From Calditrichaceae bacterium (lineage in GTDB: Bacteria > Calditrichota > Calditrichia > RBG-13-44-9 > J075): a DNA stretch of 34,612 bases. Location: contig JABWBP010000063.1 in assembly GCA_013360445.1 (NCBI GenBank), forward strand, positions 1-34,612. The letters are read 5' to 3'. Made by a program: the position numbers and the translations under genes. The notes under the pieces are model-generated. The model was given only the letters and a program-made list of their open reading frames with translations. It ran no database searches and was not told where the DNA came from. Positions 16,601 to 23,310 of the stretch are shown in pieces; the stretch's first letter is position 1, and each line of letters begins with the position of its first letter.

Positions 16601-16825
16601 CATGCGGATTGCCTGGCCGCGCAGCCCCGCCGCCGCCGCGGTGTCGATTTCCACCGCGTCCGCAGCGATGGGTATCCAGCCGGCAGTGGATTCGAAATCG
16701 TCCAACACCCTGCTTTGGGCAAAAAGCGCGCCGCCGATAACGGCAAACAAAAAAACTAAATACCTCAAATACCTGAAAGGGGCATTTTGCCCGCTCGCCA
16801 GCCACAGGCCTTCAGTTCGTTTCAT
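13613..16825 (-). CDS. Secreted carbohydrate-binding, six-hairpin glycosidase-like protein
   Basis: About 1070 residues from the ATG at 16825, which has an AAGG at good spacing; a TTG at 16831 is less likely. A signal peptide is visible (YLVFLFAVIGGALFAQS). Next comes a beta-sandwich resembling a CBM11-type carbohydrate-binding module (about 40-195, DDFESTAGW to GSIYLDDFRFEAL), then a discoidin/F5/8 type C-like domain (about 205-345, with HLFDGNPNTYWLSAK). A beta-rich linker leads to an (alpha/alpha)6 six-hairpin glycosidase-like region (about 600-1000). There ERSWIRDGSLTSSALLKFG near residue 650 and ELGDFDATSTTIAIFP near 850 resemble debranching or trehalase-like active-site strands. This suggests an extracellular or periplasmic enzyme acting on a polysaccharide, but the linkage is not predictable. 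It converges with the kinase gene across a 56-bp gap. Confidence 0.8.
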   Translation of the reverse strand: MKRTEGLWLASGQNAPFRYLRYLVFLFAVIGGALFAQSRVLDDFESTAGWIPIAADAVEIDTAAAAGLRGQAIRMDFDFTTGTGYCGIRKQFPLELPENFQFTFYLKGNAPANNFEFKLVDESGDNVWWCNQRNYEFPGEWRKITIKKRHIQFAWGPAEDRSLKRIDKIEFFVASSTGGKGSIYLDDFRFEALAVPDTTPPVPVASTSKKSDKKHPPQHLFDGNPNTYWLSAKKPPQQDLIIDLQKHYEYGGLVIDWDETDYAEQYNVLVSQDQKIWETAYSVARGKGGRSYIYLKDCESRYLQLQLLKSSRGKGYAIRDLYIKALEFSDSPNNFFAEIAKDRPRGYFPRYFYNEQSYWTVAGVNNDSKEALINEEGMVEVDKTRFSIEPFLYQDGRLITWNEAQTSQTLEKEYLPIPSSTWTVGNLQLQTQIFADGPADSSALYLNYTIRNAGPDSASGALYLAIRPFQVNAPWQFLNWPGGTAKIKTIRQAENYILVNEEKAVAPLTRPDGFGAAEFDEGDITDYLSRNTLPGRGDLNDHFEHASAALKYNYRLAAGERKTVRLAVPFHQSDPQSLPLAGENEVESRRQAVIEFWEKKINTVEFTLPASANRLVNTIRSNLAYILINRDGPGIQPGSRSYERSWIRDGSLTSSALLKFGVREEVKTFLNWYSGYQYPDGKVPCVVDRRGPDPVPENDSHGQLIFAIMQYYRFSGDKSFLEARFENVKKAVAYMDSLSALRRTEKYLRGDNPIDRACYGLLPESISHEGYSAKPMHSYWDDFFALKGYKDAVEIAKILSRREYAEQWTRSRDAFRANLYNSLKMAINIHRIDYLPGCVELGDFDATSTTIAIFPCNELRNLPQPQAQNTFDRYYDYFQKRLDPDFQWKDYTPYEVRVIGSFVYLNQIHRAHDLIEFFFSDQKPSGWNHWAEVVRKGDRTPGFIGDMPHTWVGSDFINAARAMFVYEDESSRALVVGEGLYEEWVNAPGGMSVRGLPTYYGILNYSIQKSQSGYRLELSGDVKLPEGWIKIRNFRGKAASRITINGTPWEDPDAQYIHVPEFPAVVEIRY

Positions 16826-16831
16826 ATCCAA

Positions 16832-17030
16832 AACCTTACTCTTCGGTTAATGATTCTGACAGGCGGGACGCCTGCCATACCTTTGAGGCGGAAGCAAGTT
16901 ACCCTGATTTTTGGTACCGTTCAAGAGAATTTCGCTTAGAGGCTGTTTTAAAAGTGGCCTGCCTGGGCAGACAGGCCACTAAGTCTCAAAAACGCGAAGG
17001 AATCACAAAGAAACAACAAATTTCTAAGTG
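16832..17030. other. Gene-free spacer with hairpins
   Basis: No gene is seen here. The clearest structure is AGTGGCCTG (16953-16961) pairing with CAGGCCACT (16972-16980), a 9-bp stem with a 10-nt loop. A smaller stem, CAGGCGGGACGCCTG, lies near 16860. The stretch leads into the large mirrored palindrome that begins at 17031. Promoters for the minus-strand glycosidase-like gene should lie here, but none is obvious. Confidence 0.55.
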
Positions 17031-17379
17031 ATCCCGGTTGGCCGCATAGGCGCAAACTTAAGCTGGTCAAAAAACGTTTACGCCGAAGGCGTTATACAAC
17101 ATAGCCCAGGGTTCCCCGGCCACGGGGAACCCTGGGCAACGAAATAACCGATTTACCCCAAACCCTGAAAGGGTTTCACAATGTGTGGTTTGTAAGACCC
17201 TTTCAGGGTTTCCGGCATTCTATTTTCTCTTGTCCCAGGGTTCGCGTAGTCGAACCCTGGGCTGTGATATGTAACGCCTTCGGCGTAATTACAACGCAAT
17301 AGACCTGTCTATAAACGGAAGAACTCTGGGAGACACGTTGTAAAACGCTTAAGTTTACCCCTATGCGGTTGGCCGGGAT
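17031..17379. repeat. Large mirrored mosaic of nested palindromes
   Basis: Two diverged halves are arranged head to head, each with the same ordered modules. From outside in: ATCCCGG-N4-CCGCATAGG through CAAACTTAAGC or its variant (17031-17063 and, inverted, 17347-17379); ACGCCGAAGGCGTTA (about 17079-17094 and 17272-17288); a hairpin starting CCCAGGGTTC (17104-17137, stem of 14 bp; and 17234-17262); and a CCCTGAAAGGG stem (17160-17176 and 17196-17212). Several modules are palindromic themselves, so the structure can fold as small hairpins or as one long cruciform. Any short open frame in it, such as the 78-codon one on the minus strand, is almost certainly not a gene. Similar CCCTGAAAGGG and CCCAGGGTT repeats are known as dispersed intergenic elements in several bacterial phyla. 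Confidence 0.85.
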
Positions 17380-17526
17380 AAAACGGCTCCTTAAGATGTG
17401 GAGGGGGGTAATTTTTTTGGATGTGGTATTAAGACGCAATTTTGCTTATGATTGGGGGCTTTTAAAGCAAATATGGCTATGCAGGAACTAAAACTTACTA
17501 TTCACAACAACACGAAAGGACTTTCA

Positions 17527-18216
17527 ATGCGCTATGCAGTAATGATGCTGATTGCAGCGATGATGGTTGCCTGCCAAAGCTCTACCAACGGGCCGGCTTC
17601 GCTCAAAACCTCCAAAGATACCCTGAGTTACAGCCTGGGATTGCAAATGGGGGAGAATTTCAAATTAGGCGCGGATGAAATTGACATGGATGCCTTCATG
17701 AAAGGCTTCCGCGATGGCATGGATGATAAGGAAAATCTGCTGGATAAAACCCAGATGAATGAGAGTGTAAGCAAATTTCAACAAGCCATGCGGGTGAAGT
17801 TCAATGAGAACCAGAAAAAATTAGCGGAGGAAAATTTGTCCAAAGGAGAAGCCTTTTTAGCGGAAAACAAGAATAAAGAAGGGGTTGTCACCCTGCCCAG
17901 CGGGTTGCAGTACAAAGTGATCCAGGCGGGATCGGGACCCTCCCCGAAAGCAACCGACCAGGTGACGGTACATTATCGCGGCAAATTGTTGGACGGAACC
18001 CAGTTCGACAGCTCCTTCGACCGCGGCCAGCCGGCCACTTTTGGCGTGAACCAGGTGATCAAGGGCTGGACCGAGGCGCTGCAACTGATGCAGCCGGGCG
18101 CTAAATGGGAATTGTACATTCCCGCGGAACTGGCCTACGGCAGCCGCGGCGCCGGCCACGCCATCCCGCCCAACTCCACCCTGGTCTTCGAAGTGGAATT
18201 ATTGGAAATCAAATAA
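17527..18216 (+). CDS. FKBP-type peptidyl-prolyl cis-trans isomerase, lipoprotein (FkpA/Mip-like)
   Basis: 229 residues from the ATG at 17527, which follows AAAGGA at good spacing; an upstream ATG at 17452 would put 25 unrelated residues before the signal peptide. The N-terminus MRYAVMMLIAAMMVAC carries a lipobox with Cys16, so the protein should be lipidated and held in the envelope. Residues about 30-125 match the helical FKBP N-terminal dimerisation domain (DTLSYSLGLQMGENFK). About 130-229 form the FKBP fold, with VTVHYRGKLLDGTQFDSS, FGVNQVIKGW, ELYIPAELAYG and a terminal VFEVELLEIK. It likely acts as a folding helper for outer-membrane or secreted proteins. It stands alone and ends at a shared terminator with the convergent OmpA-like gene. 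Confidence 0.95.
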   Translation: MRYAVMMLIAAMMVACQSSTNGPASLKTSKDTLSYSLGLQMGENFKLGADEIDMDAFMKGFRDGMDDKENLLDKTQMNESVSKFQQAMRVKFNENQKKLAEENLSKGEAFLAENKNKEGVVTLPSGLQYKVIQAGSGPSPKATDQVTVHYRGKLLDGTQFDSSFDRGQPATFGVNQVIKGWTEALQLMQPGAKWELYIPAELAYGSRGAGHAIPPNSTLVFEVELLEIK

Positions 18217-18242
18217 TCCAGGAAATATCACTGCTGAAAAAC

Positions 18243-18283
18243 AAAAAGCCGGTTTGGACCCCCGGGTTCCAAACCGGCTTTTT
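18243..18283. terminator. Strong bidirectional terminator between FKBP and OmpA-like genes
   Basis: A perfect 16-bp stem begins AAAAAGCCGGTTTGG (18243-18258) and closes with CCAAACCGGCTTTTT (18268-18283), with a 9-nt loop. The T-run on one strand and A-run on the other allow rho-independent termination in both directions, which fits the two convergent genes that flank it (stops at 18216 and 18325). Confidence 0.9.
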
Positions 18284-18324
18284 ATCTTTTAAAGCAGGTT
18301 TTTCAGCCGTTTCAGCCGGTTGAA

Positions 18325-18990
18325 TTAAATCTTGCCGCTTTCGGCGGCTTTTTTCAACTTCTCGTTTGCGAAAATGGCCACTTCCACGCGCCGGTTTTGC
18401 TGGCGGCCATATTCGGTATCGTTGGAAGCGATCGGGTTCGACTCGCCGAGGCCGACCGTGGAAATCCTCGATCCGGGAACGCCAAGCCCCATCAGATAAT
18501 TGGCGACGGATTGAGCGCGGCGTTCGGAGAGCTTCAGGTTATGTTCTTCACTGCCGGTATTGTCCGTATCTCCTTCGATGAGGATGTTCGTGTCCTGGTA
18601 TTTGTTCAACGTTTTAGCAAGGCTCTCCAGGTTGGCTTTTGCCTCCGTCCGCAGGTCCGATTTATTCACGTCGAACAGAATGCCGGAATCAAAAGTGATC
18701 TTGATGCCTTCGCCGACGCGTTCGATCTTCGCTCCCTGCATATCCTTCCGCATCTCTTCGGCGCGCTTGTCCATCTCGTTGCCGATCAGAACCCCGGCGG
18801 TTCCGCCCACGGCCGCCCCGATAATAGCGCCCAGGGCGGTGTTCCCTGCCGCATGGCCGATTGCTGCTCCGGCGGCCGCGCCGGCGCCCGCGCCGATTGC
18901 CCCGCCCTTGGCTTTATTACTCCAACTGCATCCCATACCGATGGTGAAGAGTAAGGCTGCGCCTACCAATAAAATGACTGCTTTTTTCAT
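18325..18990 (-). CDS. OmpA-family peptidoglycan-binding lipoprotein with glycine zipper (YiaD-like)
   Basis: 221 residues. The signal peptide ends in a lipobox (FTIGMGC, Cys21). A glycine-zipper stretch follows (about 28-74, GAIGAGAGAAAGAAIG), then an OmpA C-terminal domain (about 90-212) with the peptidoglycan-contact helix HNLKLSERRAQSVANYL and the late motif GRQQNRRVEV. The layout is that of YiaD/Pal-like proteins that link the outer membrane to the cell wall. The ATG is preceded by GGAG at 8-nt spacing. It is transcribed toward the FKBP gene and shares its terminator. The membrane-inserting glycine zipper suggests oligomer formation; its exact role is unknown. Confidence 0.93.
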   Translation of the reverse strand: MKKAVILLVGAALLFTIGMGCSWSNKAKGGAIGAGAGAAAGAAIGHAAGNTALGAIIGAAVGGTAGVLIGNEMDKRAEEMRKDMQGAKIERVGEGIKITFDSGILFDVNKSDLRTEAKANLESLAKTLNKYQDTNILIEGDTDNTGSEEHNLKLSERRAQSVANYLMGLGVPGSRISTVGLGESNPIASNDTEYGRQQNRRVEVAIFANEKLKKAAESGKI

Positions 18991-19054
18991 GCTGCAATCT
19001 CCTTGATCATGGATTCAAGGATAATGTAATACGTATCCCCCGCTTTCTCAACCG

Positions 19055-20362
19055 CTAATTGAATACATCGATCCGCCCGTTGATGTGCAAGTATTTGTTG
19101 ACGATATTCAGGTTTTCATCCACCACGCTGCCGTGGCAGCCGCTGCAATTATATACCGGGGCGTGTCCCGCCGGGGGCAGCCCGTGGCAACTGCCGCACA
19201 GCGCCTGGCCGGTGTTGGGATATTGCCAGTTTACCGCGGCGTTGCGCCCGCTCATCACCGTATCCACGTAAGCCCATTGGTACTGGCTCTGGGATTGCTT
19301 GAACTCGAACGCGCCGTGGCAATAGACGTTATTGCAGGAGCCGCCGTTGCGATTCCAGGTGGTATTCGCTTCCCCGTTGAAATTCGCCAGGGAATTGAAC
19401 ATCACCTCGGCGATGCCGTCGTCGTCGATATGGCCGGGGTCGCTGTAATTCACCGGATTTTTATGGCAGGTCTGGCACTGCCCGGCGGAGAAAGTTGACC
19501 AGACGCCCGGCGCAACGTGCTGCTGGTGCACCCCCACCCCGATAAACGAGGGCGAAGTCTGGTTTCCGAGGGCCTGGGGAGGCGCAGCGTTGTCGATACC
19601 GCCATGGCAGGTGTTGCAGGCTTCCGGGCCGTTGGGCGCGGTGTGGCAGGTCAAGCAGTTTTTCTGCTGAAAACCCGCCCCGGCGTAATCCGTTCCGTGG
19701 CAGCCCTGGCAGGAAAGGATATCCCACTTCCACTGCTCGGCAATCGCGCCGCTGTGGAAATTGGGCGAAGCGTTGTTGGCGAACCCCTCCGGGTGGGGAT
19801 ATGCGGCGTGGCAGGTAAAGCAGGAAACCTTGGAAGAGCCGCCTTTGTAATCCTGGCCATGGCAGTTCTGGCAGTTTGCCAGATCCAGCTCCCCGGTGAG
19901 CAGGAACGCGCCGTGGAAATCCGCCTGGTTCTGTTGCATCCATCCAGCGGGATGGGGGAACTGGTTGTGGCAGTTGTAGCAGGATACCCGGGAAGAACCG
20001 CCCCGGTAGTCGCTGCCGTGGCAGTTCTGGCAATTCGGATCGGGGTTAGCTAAATAAGCTCCCCCGTGAAAATTCTGCGAGGCGGAACTCAGCCATCCCT
20101 GGGGATGGGGATACTGGTTGTGGCATTTGCCGCAGGTCACCCCGGAGGTCCCGCCCAGGTAGTCGCTGCCGTGGCAGCTCTGGCAGCTAACGGCGTTCAG
20201 GCCGCCGTTTTCCGCCAGCGCCTTGCCGTGGAAATTGGCAGACGCCGGTTCCGTCCAGCCGGAGGGGTGGGTGGGAACGCTGACGGGGTCTTTTTTATCG
20301 GAGCATCCGAGCAGGACAAACATCGTGATGATCAACAGCCCGAAGAAAGTTTTTGGTTTCAT
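19055..20362 (-). CDS. 13-haem c-type cytochrome lipoprotein with tandem haem-pair repeats
   Basis: 435 residues with a lipobox (MFVLLGC, Cys20). I count 12 CxxCH motifs plus one CNNVYCH (a CX4CH site). The N-terminal half is built from near-identical modules of about 50 residues, each with a Trp, a NFHG-type segment, a CxxCHGxDYxGG site and a second CxxCHNQYPHP-type site. There are three full copies and a fourth, altered one. The C-terminal part (CNNVYCHGAF, then CGSCHGLPPAGH, then CSGCHGSV) resembles the paired CxxxxCH/CxxCH domain known from Geobacter multihaem proteins. The lipid anchor puts it in the outer membrane or at the cell surface. Together with the upstream 11-haem protein and barrel gene it suggests electron transfer across the outer membrane. 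Two AT-rich genes separate it from those partners. The partner reductase or terminal acceptor is not known. Confidence 0.9.
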   Translation of the reverse strand: MKPKTFFGLLIITMFVLLGCSDKKDPVSVPTHPSGWTEPASANFHGKALAENGGLNAVSCQSCHGSDYLGGTSGVTCGKCHNQYPHPQGWLSSASQNFHGGAYLANPDPNCQNCHGSDYRGGSSRVSCYNCHNQFPHPAGWMQQNQADFHGAFLLTGELDLANCQNCHGQDYKGGSSKVSCFTCHAAYPHPEGFANNASPNFHSGAIAEQWKWDILSCQGCHGTDYAGAGFQQKNCLTCHTAPNGPEACNTCHGGIDNAAPPQALGNQTSPSFIGVGVHQQHVAPGVWSTFSAGQCQTCHKNPVNYSDPGHIDDDGIAEVMFNSLANFNGEANTTWNRNGGSCNNVYCHGAFEFKQSQSQYQWAYVDTVMSGRNAAVNWQYPNTGQALCGSCHGLPPAGHAPVYNCSGCHGSVVDENLNIVNKYLHINGRIDVFN

Positions 20363-20502
20363 AGGATACCCTACCTGCTTTTATGAGTGTTTAAGTATAA
20401 CGGCCCTTTATTTTGAAAGTCATAATTTTTTAGCAATACTTGCTTTCGATCTGCCCATCTCTCGCTTTCAAAGAGGTCTGGATTTTATCATTCTGCGCTA
20501 AT

Positions 20503-22188
20503 TTAGCGCGCCAACAGCACTTTTCGCGCAATATTATAATCCGGCGACTCCAACCGTAAAATATAAACGCCGGAAGCAGCGGAATGGCCGGCTTCCGTTA
20601 CCCCGTTCCAGCGGACTGTGTGCACTCCGGCAGGCCGGGGACCCTCCAGCAGGGTTTTGACCAGGCATCCCCGTAAATCATAAATGCTGATCTTGACAAA
20701 AGCGTCCTGTGGCAACTGGTAGATTATTGCCGTAGAGGAGTTGAATGGATTGGGGTAATTTGCTAATCCAACTGTTGTGGGAAGTTGAGAAGAAAGACTA
20801 TCTCTCGCTGCCGGGTCTTTCCAGAGGGGATCGCCGCCGTAAAGGGTGTACCACCAGGGATCGGCAGTGGCGCTTTCTACCGTATAATAAGCTCGCACGT
20901 CATAGCTGAGCAAGTATTCGGTATAACTGCTGGTTCTGAGATATTGAATATCGGTATAGGAAGTAGTTCCATGTGGTTTGATAGCCAGCAAGACCGGGTC
21001 TCCCTGGGTGCCATATAACTCTTTGACTCTCCGCCAGATTTGGTACGTGCAATTGGAATTGGGATGTTCATCCCACACCAGTTGAATGGGGGAGCCTATT
21101 GGGGCGACATTATGGAGATTTTGTACCCGCACCGGTTTGCCGGTAAAATGGGCTGTGTAGGTCTTATGGCCATTTGGCGGGAATGTTTGCACCCGGTTTG
21201 GATAGGTATTGACACTATCAGACCAATGACTAAAAGTATAAGAAATACTGTTATAAATTTGATTGATTGCTTCGCCAATAATTGTGCTTCCATCGAGAAC
21301 ATAAAACTCTGAAGTTGGCGAAGAATACGGGGCGTTGCTCACTTTTATAGTGCCTGGATTACCAACACAGATAAAATTGTTCTGGAAGATAATGTTAAAT
21401 TCCCTGATAAAGTTTGCTTGAAAAGTTTTAATCATATTTATCTCTATTGAGGCGACAGAATCTGGCTCTATTGCCAATGGATTATAAGGATATTGTAAGT
21501 CTATCCAGTTTCTATATACGCGCCAATAGGAAGATGCATATTGTCGACGTTTTACTGCTAATTCATGGCTACTATTCTTACCCCAGGAAAATTGCCTTCC
21601 TGAATCATACTCAATACCATCCGCTTTTATCTTACCTTCATTGAAAGAAGTTTTGACAGTTACCGTATAACCGTATGTACTCTTTATCTGGCTTAGATAA
21701 AAATTCGGCATTTGGTCGTTCCAATCAGTTATTAGAACCCCTTCCTCCAATGGCCCTCCGTGGCCATCTACCTGATTTACTCTCCAACCGCCATCATAAC
21801 CAACAATTACCGCAGCATGTTCAATATTATTACCTGGTGGGTTATCCCAAATAGCAATACAACCTGTTTGAGGATTCGATATAATCTCAAAGAATCCCCA
21901 TTCCTCCCAGTATTTTCTGGCATACAGTACATCTATAAAAATAGTTGATCGAGGTTCGATTGGTGAGCCCATATTACTAATTGCAGAACTAAAGGCATAT
22001 CCGACACAAATACTCGTCTCGTGATGGTGGGCAATTCTCGCATTAAGATTATTTGGTTCATAGTATCCCAGGCAATTACATTGAGCGAAAGCAAAATCGA
22101 AAGTGGGAGACAATAAGTTTCCAATAATAAAGGATGTGGCGAAAAGTTTAAAGAGGTAAAAGGTTAAAGAATGACTAGAAGTTTTCAT
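20503..22188 (-). CDS. Secreted protein with CHAP/papain-like N-terminal domain and Por (T9SS) sorting tail
   Basis: 561 residues. A signal peptide (about 1-35) is followed by a segment that resembles cysteine amidase/peptidase folds: Cys61 in ETSICVGYAFSSAI, then GCIAIWDNP and His124 in EHAAVIVGYDGGW, the usual CHAP/NlpC spacing of Cys, a W-rich strand and HxAIV. The catalytic assignment is an inference. A middle region is beta-rich, with a Fn3-like stretch near 360-400. The last 85 or so residues (LANYPNPFNSSTAIIYQLP, ISIYDLRG, GVYILRLES, KVLLAR) are a Por/T9SS-type sorting domain, so the protein is probably exported to the cell surface and cleaved there. ATG at 22188 has GGAGA upstream. 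It is clearly AT-richer than the cytochrome genes around it. Confidence 0.8.
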   Translation of the reverse strand: MKTSSHSLTFYLFKLFATSFIIGNLLSPTFDFAFAQCNCLGYYEPNNLNARIAHHHETSICVGYAFSSAISNMGSPIEPRSTIFIDVLYARKYWEEWGFFEIISNPQTGCIAIWDNPPGNNIEHAAVIVGYDGGWRVNQVDGHGGPLEEGVLITDWNDQMPNFYLSQIKSTYGYTVTVKTSFNEGKIKADGIEYDSGRQFSWGKNSSHELAVKRRQYASSYWRVYRNWIDLQYPYNPLAIEPDSVASIEINMIKTFQANFIREFNIIFQNNFICVGNPGTIKVSNAPYSSPTSEFYVLDGSTIIGEAINQIYNSISYTFSHWSDSVNTYPNRVQTFPPNGHKTYTAHFTGKPVRVQNLHNVAPIGSPIQLVWDEHPNSNCTYQIWRRVKELYGTQGDPVLLAIKPHGTTSYTDIQYLRTSSYTEYLLSYDVRAYYTVESATADPWWYTLYGGDPLWKDPAARDSLSSQLPTTVGLANYPNPFNSSTAIIYQLPQDAFVKISIYDLRGCLVKTLLEGPRPAGVHTVRWNGVTEAGHSAASGVYILRLESPDYNIARKVLLAR

Positions 22189-22204
22189 CTACATTCTCCT
22201 TCTA

Positions 22205-23236
22205 TCATTTGCCATGAATTATATATGTTCGTTCTCCGTCAGTGGCAACAAAGAATACTTCCATAGCATTCGTCCAAATACCTCCTATAAAGTGGTTAAA
22301 ACCCGGAATGGGGTTAAGTTGTCGCCAGCCGCTGCCATCAAAATGATAAATGGTTCCCAATGCCCCGGAGGCATAAATATTATCTAACGAAGATCCTGCT
22401 ATTCGAGAAAGGGCCAAGTCCTGGTTTAAAACAATCCAGTGTTCATTCTCCAACCGAAATACGCCCTGCCCTGCACTATATAAAACCCCATCTATAACAG
22501 CTAAATAAGAGCCGAAATATGGTTGTGGATTAGAAGAGGTAACAAGGGCAGAATCCATAATGCTCCATATCTGCCCGTTAAAGTGATAAAGATAATAAAA
22601 GGTGGTATCTATAGGAGGGACCATATCATTCTTCAGGCATGTTGCATAAACATTGTTTGCAGACAATCCTCTTATTCTGCCAAATTGAATCTCCTGAGCA
22701 GGTAGTGGTATTGATACCTCTTGCCACTCACTCCCACCAAAATGGTAAACCTTGTCTGTTCCACAACTCCAGAGGTCGCCTGGATGATTTCCCCAAACAG
22801 AAGCTAACCGCCCTTTTTTGGGGGTACCCACCTCTTGCCAGTCGTGACCATTATAATGAATACTTTGAGTATAGGGCGTATAATTGGGTTCCCATCGAGA
22901 ATGTTCTCCTACCGCCCAAATATCGTTGGCAGAAAATACCCAAATATCATAGAAATCCCCAATGGGAATTTGAAAGTTTACCGGTTCCCATTTTTTGCCA
23001 TCGAAGTGGTACATTTTGCCAAAAGATCCATCATTATGACCCGCAACATATACATCTGTAGGAGAACTACCCGATATTGTCCACATGGTGGTTTGGATAC
23101 TTCCCGGATAAGCTAAGGTATCAATCGTCCAGATATATTCGGTAGGGTCTTTAATTACAATATCCGGTTCGGTGCTCTTCTTACAACTCACCACAAAAAT
23201 TGCGAATATGATAATTAGAACCAGGTTTTTATCCAT
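22205..23236 (-). CDS. Lipoprotein with seven beta-propeller-like repeats
   Basis: 343 residues from the ATG at 23236, preceded by GAGGGTG. A longer frame exists but its first 176 residues are only the antisense of the cytochrome gene, so the start is 23236. The lipobox is FVVSC (Cys18). The body shows about seven repeats of roughly 40-45 residues, each with a pattern like WxxxGSSPxDVYxAG, then YHFDGxxWxxV. Seven copies fit a seven-bladed propeller. Such propellers bind proteins or sugars; no catalytic residues are visible. It is AT-rich like the T9SS-sorted gene 16 bp downstream (stop 22205, next start 22188), so the two probably form one transferred pair. The specific partner is unknown. 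Confidence 0.8.
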   Translation of the reverse strand: MDKNLVLIIIFAIFVVSCKKSTEPDIVIKDPTEYIWTIDTLAYPGSIQTTMWTISGSSPTDVYVAGHNDGSFGKMYHFDGKKWEPVNFQIPIGDFYDIWVFSANDIWAVGEHSRWEPNYTPYTQSIHYNGHDWQEVGTPKKGRLASVWGNHPGDLWSCGTDKVYHFGGSEWQEVSIPLPAQEIQFGRIRGLSANNVYATCLKNDMVPPIDTTFYYLYHFNGQIWSIMDSALVTSSNPQPYFGSYLAVIDGVLYSAGQGVFRLENEHWIVLNQDLALSRIAGSSLDNIYASGALGTIYHFDGSGWRQLNPIPGFNHFIGGIWTNAMEVFFVATDGERTYIIHGK

Positions 23237-23310
23237 CGACTTCACCCTCGCTAACAGGCCGAAACCGCCGCTGCAGGGCATGTTTCCCTTACGGCAAGCG
23301 TACCGCATCT

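Noticed and set aside
17203-17439. A 78-codon minus-strand frame.
   Set aside because: It is encoded by one half of the mirrored palindrome mosaic; frames in such repeats appear by chance and are often misannotated.
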